From Calditrichia bacterium (lineage in GTDB: Bacteria; Calditrichota; Calditrichia; RBG-13-44-9; J075), in assembly GCA_020635015.1 (NCBI GenBank), contig JACKAP010000006.1:124001-188000 (forward strand): a stretch of 64,000 nt of DNA. Direction: 5' to 3'. Under the pieces are notes generated by a model. It did not search any database, was not told where the DNA came from, and saw nothing but the letters and a program-made list of their open reading frames with translations. Below, piece by piece: positions 8,138 through 15,665 of the stretch. Every line of letters starts with the position of its first letter. Within the stretch, counting starts at the first letter, position 1. The position numbers were made by a program, and so were the translations under genes.

Positions 8138-8704
8138 ATGAAATCGTGCACAAGCGTCCGGGCGATGATGAGTGGGGTATTCATTTCGTTGGTGACCATG
8201 TGCGCCTGCGCGCCATTAAACTCGGAACGGGAGGACGGTCGAAGTTATACCCCGCCTCCGAAGCCGAAGCAAACGACGACGGTTAAAGCTGATACTTCCG
8301 GTCAGAACGGGCCGGTAATCGGGCCGCCGCTGCCGCCGTCTTATAAAAAACCGGAAAACCCCAAGCCCAAAGCCGTAACACCCGCGCCGAAAGCGGAGAA
8401 GGTCTATTATGGGAAGGCGGTTTATATCGACAATCAGCTGCACGGCCGGCCGACGGCCAGTGGCGAGCGTTACGACCGCACCAAATTTACTGCCGCCCAT
8501 ATTTTTTTGCCGTTTGGCACCATCTGCCGGGTAACCAACCTGGCCAACGGAAGGACCGTCAATGTGCGGATCAATGACCGCTGCAAGAATGTCGACAATC
8601 GGGTGATCGACCTCTCTTACGCCGCAGCGGAGGAATTGGACGCGATTCTGGCGGGGGTCATCAATGTAAAAATTGAAGTGGTTAAAGAAGTGGAGTATCC
8701 GTGA
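8138..8704 (+). CDS. RlpA-family septal-ring lipoprotein (double-psi beta-barrel)
   Basis: 188 aa from the ATG that follows AGGAGGG with 9-nt spacing; an upstream in-frame ATG at 8075 has no such site. The N-terminus is a hydrophobic signal ending in CACAPL, plausibly a lipobox although the -3 residue is Met. A Pro/Lys-rich linker (about 30-85) spans the periplasm. The DPBB domain (about 90-185) has the RlpA pattern GRPTASGERYDRTKFTAAH, LPFGT and VRINDR, whose Asp is the catalytic acid in RlpA lytic transglycosylases acting on naked glycans. No SPOR domain is present. The next gene begins at the stop codon. Confidence 0.85.
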   Translation: MKSCTSVRAMMSGVFISLVTMCACAPLNSEREDGRSYTPPPKPKQTTTVKADTSGQNGPVIGPPLPPSYKKPENPKPKAVTPAPKAEKVYYGKAVYIDNQLHGRPTASGERYDRTKFTAAHIFLPFGTICRVTNLANGRTVNVRINDRCKNVDNRVIDLSYAAAEELDAILAGVINVKIEVVKEVEYP

Positions 8705-8705
8705 G

Positions 8706-10025
8706 GTGAAAACCGCCTGTATCATCGGCGCCGGCGCCTCCGGTATTACCGCCGCGAAAACCTTCCGGGAGCAGGGAATTGATTTTGACTGCTTTGAGAA
8801 AGGTTCCGGTATCGGCGGCAACTGGCGCTACGGAAACGACAACGGGATGTCTTCCGCCTACCGCTCCCTGCATATCATCTCCAGCAAGTGGAACATGCAG
8901 TATTCCGATTATCCCATGCCGGAAGATTTTCCCGACTACGGCCATCACAGCGATGTACTGCGTTATTTCGAGAATTATGTCGATCACTTTGGCATTCGCG
9001 AGACCATCCGCTTTCATTGCGAAGTGAAAGAGGTGACGCCGCACTCCCGGGATGGCTGGGAGGTGACCCTCGCAGGGGGCGAGCGCCGGAACTATCGTGC
9101 GGTGGTGGTGGCCAACGGCCATCACTGGAATCCCCGCTGGCCGGAATTTCCCGGAAGCTTTCACGGAGAAGCAATCCATTCTCATCATTATAAAACGCCC
9201 GAGGCCTTTGAAGACAAAAATGTGCTGATCGTCGGGATCGGAAATTCCGCCTGCGATATTGCGGTCGACCTCTCCCGCCTGGCCCGCACGGTGCATCTTT
9301 CTACCCGGCGCAGCGCCTATGTGCTTCCGAAATATGTGCTGGGAATTCCCAATGATCAATGGCTTCATCCGCTGTTCGATTATTTCCCGCTGGCCCTGCG
9401 TCGCACCGCCTTCCGGATATTGGCCTACATGACCGTTGGTAACCAGGAGCGCTACGGCCTGCCCCGGCCCCGCCACAAATTGTTGCAGGAGCATCCCACT
9501 CTGAATCAGGAATTTTTGTCCTACGTGGGACACGGGCGGATCAAGATCAAACCGGATATCCGCGAACTGCAGGGGGAACGGGTGGGGTTCGTCGACGGCA
9601 GCAGTGAACCGTTCGATACGATCATTTATGCCACCGGCTATAACATCACCTTTCCGTTTCTGAAGCCGGAAGTGTTTACGGTGCAGGACAACCGGGTACA
9701 CCTTTACCGGCGGGTGATCGATCCGGAATTGCCCAACTTGTTCTTCCTGGGGCTGATCCAGCCCCTCGGGGCGATCATGCCCCTGGCGGAGTTGCAGGCC
9801 CGCTGGATCGCCGGGCTGCTGAACGGCGAGATGGCCCTGCCGGACGAAGGGCGGATGCGCCGCGATATCGAGGCCGATCGTTCCCTCCTGCGCCGCCGCT
9901 ACACCGACTCCGCCCGCCATACCATCCAGGTGGATTTTTGGGATTATGTGCACCAACTGAAGCGGGAAATGCGGAAAGGGAAGAAGCTTGCTGATAGGAA
10001 AAGGAGGATGAAGGGTGAAGGATAA
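8706..10025 (+). CDS. Flavin-containing monooxygenase (class B, FMO type)
   Basis: 439 aa from GTG at 8706, one base after the RlpA stop; an ATG at 8673 would overlap RlpA. The chosen start places the FAD motif GAGASG at residues 8-13, as usual for the family. The FMO signature FPGSFHGEAIHSHHY and a second Rossmann motif GIGNSACD for NADPH follow, then IIYATGY near the C-terminus. Such enzymes oxygenate soft nucleophiles (N, S) or perform Baeyer-Villiger reactions. The final residues (RRMKGEG) and the stop codon are encoded by a heptamer repeat array, so the C-terminus has been rewritten by the repeat. Confidence 0.88.
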   Translation: MKTACIIGAGASGITAAKTFREQGIDFDCFEKGSGIGGNWRYGNDNGMSSAYRSLHIISSKWNMQYSDYPMPEDFPDYGHHSDVLRYFENYVDHFGIRETIRFHCEVKEVTPHSRDGWEVTLAGGERRNYRAVVVANGHHWNPRWPEFPGSFHGEAIHSHHYKTPEAFEDKNVLIVGIGNSACDIAVDLSRLARTVHLSTRRSAYVLPKYVLGIPNDQWLHPLFDYFPLALRRTAFRILAYMTVGNQERYGLPRPRHKLLQEHPTLNQEFLSYVGHGRIKIKPDIRELQGERVGFVDGSSEPFDTIIYATGYNITFPFLKPEVFTVQDNRVHLYRRVIDPELPNLFFLGLIQPLGAIMPLAELQARWIAGLLNGEMALPDEGRMRRDIEADRSLLRRRYTDSARHTIQVDFWDYVHQLKREMRKGKKLADRKRRMKGEG

Positions 10026-10056
10026 AGGGCAAAGGATAAAGGGCAAAGGATAAAGG
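10006..10056. repeat. Heptamer array (GGATAAA/GGGCAAA)n overlapping a stop codon
   Basis: About seven units of GGATGAA, GGATAAA and GGGCAAA run across the last codons and stop of the monooxygenase gene into the spacer. It is the same family as the array at 2483-2601. Confidence 0.85.
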
Positions 10057-10097
10057 AATAACCTTGATTGACATTGGGACTGGATTTTGTTCTGTTT

Positions 10098-10121
10098 CAG
10101 CATCCAGCATCCAGCATCCAG
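10098..10121. repeat. Short heptamer array (CATCCAG)n
   Basis: Three and a half 7-bp units of CATCCAG, followed by CAACCCATCAACCC. The latter is the word set also found in the inverted repeats at 23214-23314 and 32641-32725. Confidence 0.8.
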
Positions 10122-10172
10122 TACAACCCATCAACCCATTTACAAAAGAAAAACATCCACCATATCATACAC

Positions 10173-10943
10173 ATGCAACCAAAAACCATCTTCATCACCG
10201 GCGCCGCTTCCGGGATCGGAGCGGCTACTGCCCGCAAGTTTCACGCGCAGGGCTGGTTTGTAGGTTTATATGATCTGAATCCCGCTCCGCTGGCTGAGTT
10301 GCAGCGCTCCCTGGGCACGGAAAACAGCTGCTTCATGGCCTTGGATGTACGCGACCGGGAGGCGGTGGCAGCGGCGATGGACCACTTCGGGGCGCACAGC
10401 GGGGGGAGGATGAACCTGCTGTTCAACTGTGCCGGGATCATCGGCATCGGCCCCTTCGAGGACCTCCGGCTGGAAGATCACCTGCGTACGGCGGAGGTGA
10501 ATTTTCAGGGGGTGCTCAACTGCACGTTTCTGGCTTTTCCGTTGCTGAAAGCAACTCCCGGCGCGCGGGTGGTCAGCATGTCCTCCGCCTCGGCCCGCTA
10601 CGGCACGCCGGACTTTGCCAGCTACTCGGCCAGCAAATTCGCGGTGCGCGGCCTAACCGAAGCGCTGAATATCGAATGGCGCCGGCATGGCATCGTGGTC
10701 AGCGACATCATGCCTCCATTCGTTAATACCCCGATGATCCAGAGCGGGCCGGCCAGCAAGAGTTTCGAGCGGATGGGCATCCGTCTCAGGCCGGAGCAGG
10801 TGGCTGAGGTGGTCTGGAAAGCCGCCCGGGGAAACAAGGTGCACTATCCGGTCGGTTTGCAGTTCAAACTGCTCAACGCCCTCTCGGCCGTTTCGCCTGA
10901 CTGGCTGACCCGCCGGGTGATGCGCTGGATTGGGGGATATTAG
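10173..10943 (+). CDS. Short-chain dehydrogenase/reductase (classical SDR)
   Basis: 256 aa from MQPKTIFITG; upstream in-frame codons derive from the repeat-filled spacer and are not believable. Classical SDR motifs are TGAASGIG (NAD(P) binding), NCAGI, the catalytic Ser in SMSSASA and YSASK (catalytic Tyr and Lys), then a PPFVNTPM segment after the catalytic helix. The substrate cannot be told from sequence. It follows the monooxygenase on the same strand, but the roughly 150-nt repeat-rich gap makes co-transcription uncertain. Confidence 0.88.
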   Translation: MQPKTIFITGAASGIGAATARKFHAQGWFVGLYDLNPAPLAELQRSLGTENSCFMALDVRDREAVAAAMDHFGAHSGGRMNLLFNCAGIIGIGPFEDLRLEDHLRTAEVNFQGVLNCTFLAFPLLKATPGARVVSMSSASARYGTPDFASYSASKFAVRGLTEALNIEWRRHGIVVSDIMPPFVNTPMIQSGPASKSFERMGIRLRPEQVAEVVWKAARGNKVHYPVGLQFKLLNALSAVSPDWLTRRVMRWIGGY

Positions 10944-10969
10944 TGTGCGCTACCCGGGCTTTCGCAAGA

Positions 10970-11038
10970 ACAGATTCCTCACTTCGTTCGGAATGACAGC
11001 ACAAATGTCATTCCGAAGGCGCCAGCCGAGGAATCTGT
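10970..11038. repeat. Inverted repeat of the TCATTCCGA/GAGGAATCTG family
   Basis: The left part reads ACAGATTCCTCACTTCG and GGAATGACA; the right part reads TGTCATTCC and GCCGAGGAATCTGT, forming an imperfect stem of about 30 bp. A half-copy occurs at 51096-51130. I recall similar words in unrelated phyla. Confidence 0.8.
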
Positions 11039-11078
11039 AATTCTACAAGATGTGACCATCTATGCCAAAAGGAGCGAC

Positions 11079-11675
11079 GTGAAAAAAATTCTGATTATCT
11101 TCGCCCACCCCGCGTTTCAGAAATCGCGGGTGAATGCCCGGCTGATCGAAGGGCTGGCTCAGATGGAAGGGATTACCTTCCACGATCTTTATCAGGCCTA
11201 CCCGGAGTTCGACATCGATATCGCCGCCGAGCAGCAGCTGCTGACCGGGCATGACGTGATCGTGTTTCACCATCCCTTCTTCTGGTACAGCACCCCGGCG
11301 CTGCTCAAGGAGTGGCAGGATCTGGTGCTGGAGCATGGCTGGGCCTATGGCAGCCAGGGGAATCAGCTTAATGACAAGTGGTTTTTTAACATCATCACCA
11401 CCGGTGGCGGTGCGGCTGCCTACAGCCAGCAGGGCTATAATTTTTACACCATCCGCCAGTTGCTGGCGCCGATCGAACAGACTGCCAGGCTATGCAAGAT
11501 GGTGTTTCTGCCGCCCTATGTGGTGCACGGCACCCACGCCATCACCCCAGAGGAAATCGAAGCATACCGGGAGAAAGGCCAACGGCTGCTGACGATGATC
11601 CGCGATGGGGATTTTGACCTGGCGGCTGCCATGCAACTGCAATATTTAAATGATTATATGAAACGCTCAGACTGA
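11079..11675 (+). CDS. kefF: KefF/KefG-like NAD(P)H quinone oxidoreductase, ancillary to K+ efflux
   Basis: 198 aa from a GTG start with AAAGGAG 6 nt upstream; the earlier ATG at 11052 lacks a site. Flavodoxin-2 fold: LIIFAHPAFQKSRVN is the FMN phosphate-binding strand and loop, HHPFFWYSTPALLKEWQD the second flavin loop, and TTGGG the third. The family includes KefF, MdaB and KefG, which reduce quinones and are required for full activity of glutathione-gated KefC/KefB channels. A KefC-like transporter gene follows on the same strand, which supports this assignment over a generic quinone reductase. Confidence 0.85.
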   Translation: MKKILIIFAHPAFQKSRVNARLIEGLAQMEGITFHDLYQAYPEFDIDIAAEQQLLTGHDVIVFHHPFFWYSTPALLKEWQDLVLEHGWAYGSQGNQLNDKWFFNIITTGGGAAAYSQQGYNFYTIRQLLAPIEQTARLCKMVFLPPYVVHGTHAITPEEIEAYREKGQRLLTMIRDGDFDLAAAMQLQYLNDYMKRSD

Positions 11676-11696
11676 TGACGATGTAATGCGGCGCAC

Positions 11697-11795
11697 TTTT
11701 GCATGGGGCATGGGGCATGGCGCCGTAATATGCAAGCGCATGGTCCGACACCCGCACTGTAATACACCATGCCCCATGCTCCTGGCCCCATGCAA
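11697..11795. repeat. Dispersed palindromic element, GCATGGG family, copy 2 (inverted)
   Basis: About 99 bp beginning TTTTGCATGGGGCATGGGG and ending CCATGCTCCTGGCCCCATGC. Its core is the reverse complement of copy 1 at 5766-5855 with a few substitutions. It sits between the kefF-like and kefC-like genes. The rest of that gap contains TTGACA at 11802, a possible -35 box, without a convincing partner. Confidence 0.85.
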
Positions 11796-11872
11796 TATAA
11801 CTTGACACTATACTCAGTCTGAGCAGACTCATTCTGAGCGATCCGAAAAACTCAAAAACAGGAAATAGATCC

Positions 11873-13768
11873 ATGCACGAAGGCGGATTTTTTTATCAGG
11901 CATTTGTTTATCTCAGCGCAGCCGTTGTCTCGGTGCCGGTGGCCAAGCGGCTCGGCCTGGGCTCGGTGCTGGGATATTTGATCGCCGGCATCATCATCGG
12001 ACCTTTTGCCCTGGGCCTGGTGGGGGAGGAAGGGCAGGACGTGATGCATTTTGCCGAATTCGGGGTGGTGATGATGCTGTTTCTGATCGGCCTGGAACTG
12101 CAGCCGGCCCTGCTCTGGAAGCTGCGCGTGCCGATCCTTGGCCTGGGTGGGCTGCAGGTTGGTTTGACCAGTGCGCTGATCCTCGGTGCGGGAATTGCTT
12201 TCGGACTGGCCTGGCAAACCGCTCTGGCGCTTGGGCTGACCCTGGCGCTCTCCTCTACGGCGATTGTGTTGCAGACCCTGAACGAAAAAGGGTTGATGAA
12301 AACCGCCGGAGGCCAGAATGCTTTCTCGGTGCTGCTGTTCCAGGATATCGCAGTGATCCCGATCCTGGCGGTGATGCCGCTCCTGGCAAGCGGACATGTT
12401 GCTGCGGGGTCCGGAGACGGGCATCATGCCGTCACCTGGGTGGAAGGGCTGCCGATCTGGGCCCAGACCGGGGTGGTGCTGGGGGTGGTGGTGATGATCG
12501 TGCTGGCCGGCCAGTACCTGATCAGCCCCCTGTTCCGCATTATCGCCCGCACCCGCCTGCGGGAAATTTTTACCGCCGCCGCCCTGTTGCTGGTGATCGG
12601 CATTGCCCTGCTGATGACCCAGGTGGGGCTCAGTCCGGCATTAGGCACCTTCCTGGCCGGGGTGGTGCTGGCCCAGAGCGAATACCGCCATGAGTTGGAA
12701 ACCGATATCGAACCGTTCAAAGGACTGCTGCTGGGCCTGTTTTTCATTGCGGTGGGGGCTTCGATCGACTTCAACCTGATCGCCGCCGATCCCCTGTTGA
12801 TCACCCAACTGGTGATCGCCCTGATCCTGCTGAAGTTCGTGGTGCTCTTCGTCACCGGTAAGTTTTTCCGCATGAGCCTGGATAATAACCTGCTTTTCGC
12901 CTTTGCCCTGGCCCAGGGCGGGGAGTTTGCCTTTGTGCTCTTCTCCTTTGCGGTGCAGAATCAGGTGATCCCCCCGGCGGTGGCCAATCCGCTGATCGCG
13001 GTGGTGGCAGTCTCCATGGCCCTGACCCCGCTGCTGATGCTGATCAACGAGAAGCTGATCCAGCCGCGCTTCGGCACCACCGAGAAGGCTGCCCGGGCCG
13101 CCGATGAAATCGATGAACAGAGCAAGGTGATCATCGCCGGCTTCGGCCGGGTGGGCAGCACCGTCGGCCGCTTTCTGCAGGCCAACGGGGTGCAGGCCAC
13201 CTACCTGGATATCGATCCGGACAATGTCGACCTCCTGCGCAAGATGGGGCTGAAGGTATTTTACGGCGACGCCTCGCGCCATGACCTGCTCCATGCCGCC
13301 GGGGCCGGGGAAGCGGAACTGCTCATTGTGGCGGTGGACGATCCCGTCAAAACCCTGGCGATCGTGGAAACCGCCCGCAAGCACTATCCCAATCTGAAGA
13401 TCATGGCGCGCAGCGTGGGCTGGACCGATTCCTACGATCTACTCGATGCCGGCATTGGCGATGTCTACCGCGAGACGCTCGACTCCGCCCTGCGTATGGC
13501 GGCAGATGCCCTGCACCGGCTGGGATTCCGCCGCCATCAGGCCATGCGGGCGGTCAAAACTTTCCGCCGGCATGACGAGCGCTACCTGCGCGAGCTGGCC
13601 GCGATGCGCCACGACAGCAAAGCGCTGATCCGGGGCGCGCGACAGCGAATCGAAGACCTGGAGAAACTCATGCAGGAAGAGAGTGAGAATGTCGGCAAGC
13701 ACAAAGACCTCGGATGGGATGCGACGACATTGATTGAAGAGTATGGAAAAATGCAATCGGATTCGTAG
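11873..13768 (+). CDS. kefC: KefB/KefC-type K+/H+ efflux transporter with RCK domain
   Basis: 631 aa, close to E. coli KefC (620). About 12 transmembrane helices of the CPA2 antiporter fold span residues 5-390 (GYLIAGIIIGP, FLIGLELQP, LALSSTAIV). A TrkA-N/RCK Rossmann domain starts near residue 415: VIIAGFGRVGSTVGRFLQ, then LDIDPDNVDLLRKMG and GDASRHDLL. This domain binds NAD and glutathione conjugates in characterised Kef systems. KefC proteins release K+ and acidify the cytosol when electrophiles are conjugated to thiols. The preceding quinone reductase is the expected ancillary subunit. The stop codon falls at the edge of a 22-nt palindrome. Confidence 0.9.
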   Translation: MHEGGFFYQAFVYLSAAVVSVPVAKRLGLGSVLGYLIAGIIIGPFALGLVGEEGQDVMHFAEFGVVMMLFLIGLELQPALLWKLRVPILGLGGLQVGLTSALILGAGIAFGLAWQTALALGLTLALSSTAIVLQTLNEKGLMKTAGGQNAFSVLLFQDIAVIPILAVMPLLASGHVAAGSGDGHHAVTWVEGLPIWAQTGVVLGVVVMIVLAGQYLISPLFRIIARTRLREIFTAAALLLVIGIALLMTQVGLSPALGTFLAGVVLAQSEYRHELETDIEPFKGLLLGLFFIAVGASIDFNLIAADPLLITQLVIALILLKFVVLFVTGKFFRMSLDNNLLFAFALAQGGEFAFVLFSFAVQNQVIPPAVANPLIAVVAVSMALTPLLMLINEKLIQPRFGTTEKAARAADEIDEQSKVIIAGFGRVGSTVGRFLQANGVQATYLDIDPDNVDLLRKMGLKVFYGDASRHDLLHAAGAGEAELLIVAVDDPVKTLAIVETARKHYPNLKIMARSVGWTDSYDLLDAGIGDVYRETLDSALRMAADALHRLGFRRHQAMRAVKTFRRHDERYLRELAAMRHDSKALIRGARQRIEDLEKLMQEESENVGKHKDLGWDATTLIEEYGKMQSDS

Positions 13769-13789
13769 GGTAGGGTCGCGACCCTACCC
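13768..13789. repeat. Perfect 22-nt palindrome GGGTAGGGTCG/CGACCCTACCC
   Basis: An exact loop-less palindrome beginning at the last base of the kefC stop codon, followed by CAACCCCTCAACCCATCAACC. A related version is the centre of the element at 32641-32725. It may act as a terminator stem but has no T-run. Confidence 0.85.
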
Positions 13790-13839
13790 ACACCCCTCAA
13801 CCCCTCAACCCATCAACCATAACACGGAGCACATACATC

Positions 13840-14787
13840 ATGTCCCCCAAAGTCCACGGCATCCATCACGTTACTGCCATGGCCGGCGATCCCCAGCAGA
13901 ATGTCGATTTTTATGCCGGCATTCTCGGGCTGCGCATGGTCAAAAAGACCGTCAATTTTGACGATCCGTTCACCTATCATTTTTACTATGGCGATGATGC
14001 CGGCAATCCCGGCACGATCATGACCTTTTTCCCCTGGAGCTCTGCCGGGATGCGCGGCCGGATCGGCAATGGTCAGTTGAGCGTCACCTCCTTTGCCGTA
14101 CCCGAAGGTTCACTGACCTTCTGGGAGGCGCGCCTGAAAGCGCATCGGGTAAAGATCCGGGGTATTTCCGAACGGTTTTCGGAAACGGTGCTCTCGTTTG
14201 ACGATCCGGACGGGCTGTTGCTGGAACTGGTGAGTTCGCCGGCCGAGCGCCGTCCGGGATGGGAGAACGGCAGCATTCCTGCCGATCATGCCATCCGTGG
14301 GTTTTACAGCGTCACCCTTTCCCTGGCGGCCTACGAGCGAACCGCCGGTCTGATGACCTCCACCCTGGGTTACCAGGCGGTGGAGGACGCAGACAGCCGC
14401 TTTCGCTATGAATCCGGGACCGGGGGCCCTGGTACCTATGTCGACCTGTTTTGCCAGCCTTCCGCGCCCCGCGGCACGATGGGCGTGGGCGCGGTGCACC
14501 ACGTGGCCTGGCGGATCAACGACGACGAGTCCCAGCTGCAGCTTCGCCGGGAATTGCTCGCCTCCGGATACCAGGTCTCGCCGGTGATGGACCGGAACTA
14601 TTTCCATTCGATCTACTTTCGGGAGCCCGGCGGGGTGCTGTTCGAGGTGGCGACCGATCCCCCGGGTTTTGCAGTTGATGAACCGGCCGAGAGCCTGGGC
14701 CAGTCGCTGAAGCTGCCCCCCTGGCTGGAGAAGGAGCGGGCGTTGATCGAACAGAACCTGACGCCGGTAACGGTGCGGAAACCCTGA
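13840..14787 (+). CDS. MhqO-like ring-cleaving dioxygenase (two VOC domains)
   Basis: 315 aa with two vicinal-oxygen-chelate modules. The first begins HGIHHVTAMAGDPQQNVDFY (His metal ligand) and includes MTFFPW; the second begins near residue 145 (IRGFYSVTLSL) and contains VGAVHHVAWRIND, followed by GVLFEVATDPPGF with the metal-binding Glu. This is the layout of the ring-cleaving dioxygenases MhqO/MhqA, which open hydroquinones and catechols. The following gene encodes an MhqD-like esterase, as in quinone-responsive sets of Bacillus. The stop codon TGA leads directly into a heptamer array. Confidence 0.85.
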   Translation: MSPKVHGIHHVTAMAGDPQQNVDFYAGILGLRMVKKTVNFDDPFTYHFYYGDDAGNPGTIMTFFPWSSAGMRGRIGNGQLSVTSFAVPEGSLTFWEARLKAHRVKIRGISERFSETVLSFDDPDGLLLELVSSPAERRPGWENGSIPADHAIRGFYSVTLSLAAYERTAGLMTSTLGYQAVEDADSRFRYESGTGGPGTYVDLFCQPSAPRGTMGVGAVHHVAWRINDDESQLQLRRELLASGYQVSPVMDRNYFHSIYFREPGGVLFEVATDPPGFAVDEPAESLGQSLKLPPWLEKERALIEQNLTPVTVRKP

Positions 14788-14829
14788 TGAAGGGAAAAGG
14801 ATGAAGGATAAAGGATGAAGGATAAAGGG
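14788..14829. repeat. Heptamer array (GGATGAA/GGATAAA)n, third copy
   Basis: About six units starting immediately after the dioxygenase stop codon. A small CCCCAT/ATGGGG hairpin (14841-14860) and the GGAGGAG ribosome binding site of the next gene follow. Confidence 0.85.
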
Positions 14830-14874
14830 AAGAAGAATAGCCCCATTGTTCACGATGGGGAGGAGGAGTAGCCC

Positions 14875-15513
14875 ATGCAAGGACCTCATCAGGGGCAGCC
14901 GGTGATGCATGCCGGGGCTCCGCTCGATAAAGCCCGGGCGGCAATGATCATGATCCATGGCCGCGGTGCCGATGCCCGGGATATTCTCTCGCTGCTGCCG
15001 GAACTGAACTGTACGGATGTCGCCTGCCTGGCGCCCAATGCCGCCGGCAACACCTGGTATCCCTACAGCTTCCTGGCGCCGCTGGAACGCAACGAGCCGG
15101 GAATTTCCTCCGGCCTGCAGGTGATCGATGATCTGCTGGCCGATCTTGCCGCGCAGGGCTTTCCCCCGGAAAAAATTCTGCTGCTTGGATTTTCCCAGGG
15201 CGCCTGCCTGACTCTAGAATATGTTGCCCGCCATGCCCGCCGCTACGGCGGGGTGGCCGGACTTAGCGGGGGCCTGATCGGCGCGGAAGGTACCCCGCGC
15301 GACTATCCCGGCAATCTGGCCGGCACCCCGGTCTTCCTGGGATGCAGTGATATCGATTTTCATATCCCCAAAGAGCGGGTGTTGGAAACCGCCGCGATTA
15401 TGCGTGACCTGGGTGGAGAAGTGACCGACCGTCTCTACCCCGGGATGGGGCATACCATCAACGCCGATGAGATCCGGGTCGTGCGGGAGATGATCGCGCA
15501 GATCACTAAATAG
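14875..15513 (+). CDS. MhqD-like carboxylesterase/phospholipase (alpha/beta hydrolase)
   Basis: 212 aa from an ATG preceded by GGAGGAG. The alpha/beta-hydrolase fold of the phospholipase/carboxylesterase family is shown by MIMIHGRGADARDI (oxyanion loop), the nucleophile elbow GFSQG, Asp in GCSDIDFHIP and His in GMGHTIN, giving a complete Ser-Asp-His triad. In Bacillus the homologue MhqD is co-induced with the dioxygenase MhqE or MhqO by quinones. Here the two genes are adjacent and only 87 bp apart, so joint action on a ring-cleaved product is likely but inferred. Confidence 0.87.
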   Translation: MQGPHQGQPVMHAGAPLDKARAAMIMIHGRGADARDILSLLPELNCTDVACLAPNAAGNTWYPYSFLAPLERNEPGISSGLQVIDDLLADLAAQGFPPEKILLLGFSQGACLTLEYVARHARRYGGVAGLSGGLIGAEGTPRDYPGNLAGTPVFLGCSDIDFHIPKERVLETAAIMRDLGGEVTDRLYPGMGHTINADEIRVVREMIAQITK

Positions 15514-15568
15514 TGTGCCGAAAGTGTATGTTTCGAGAGTGGAATAGAGCAGAGATTGTTGCCTGGAA

Positions 15569-15653
15569 AGCATTTCGCCACCGAGGCACAGAGCGCACCA
15601 AGTGTTGTCAGGAAACAACGCATTTTATATCTGTGCATCGGTGGCGAAATGCT
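15569..15653. repeat. 24-bp inverted repeat between convergent genes
   Basis: Arms 15569-15592 and 15630-15653 pair with one mismatch around a 37-nt loop; the left arm contains CATTTCGCCACCGAGG. It lies in the 152-nt gap where the esterase and glgC genes converge, so a bidirectional terminator role is possible. Confidence 0.85.
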
Positions 15654-15665
15654 AAACGCTTGGCA

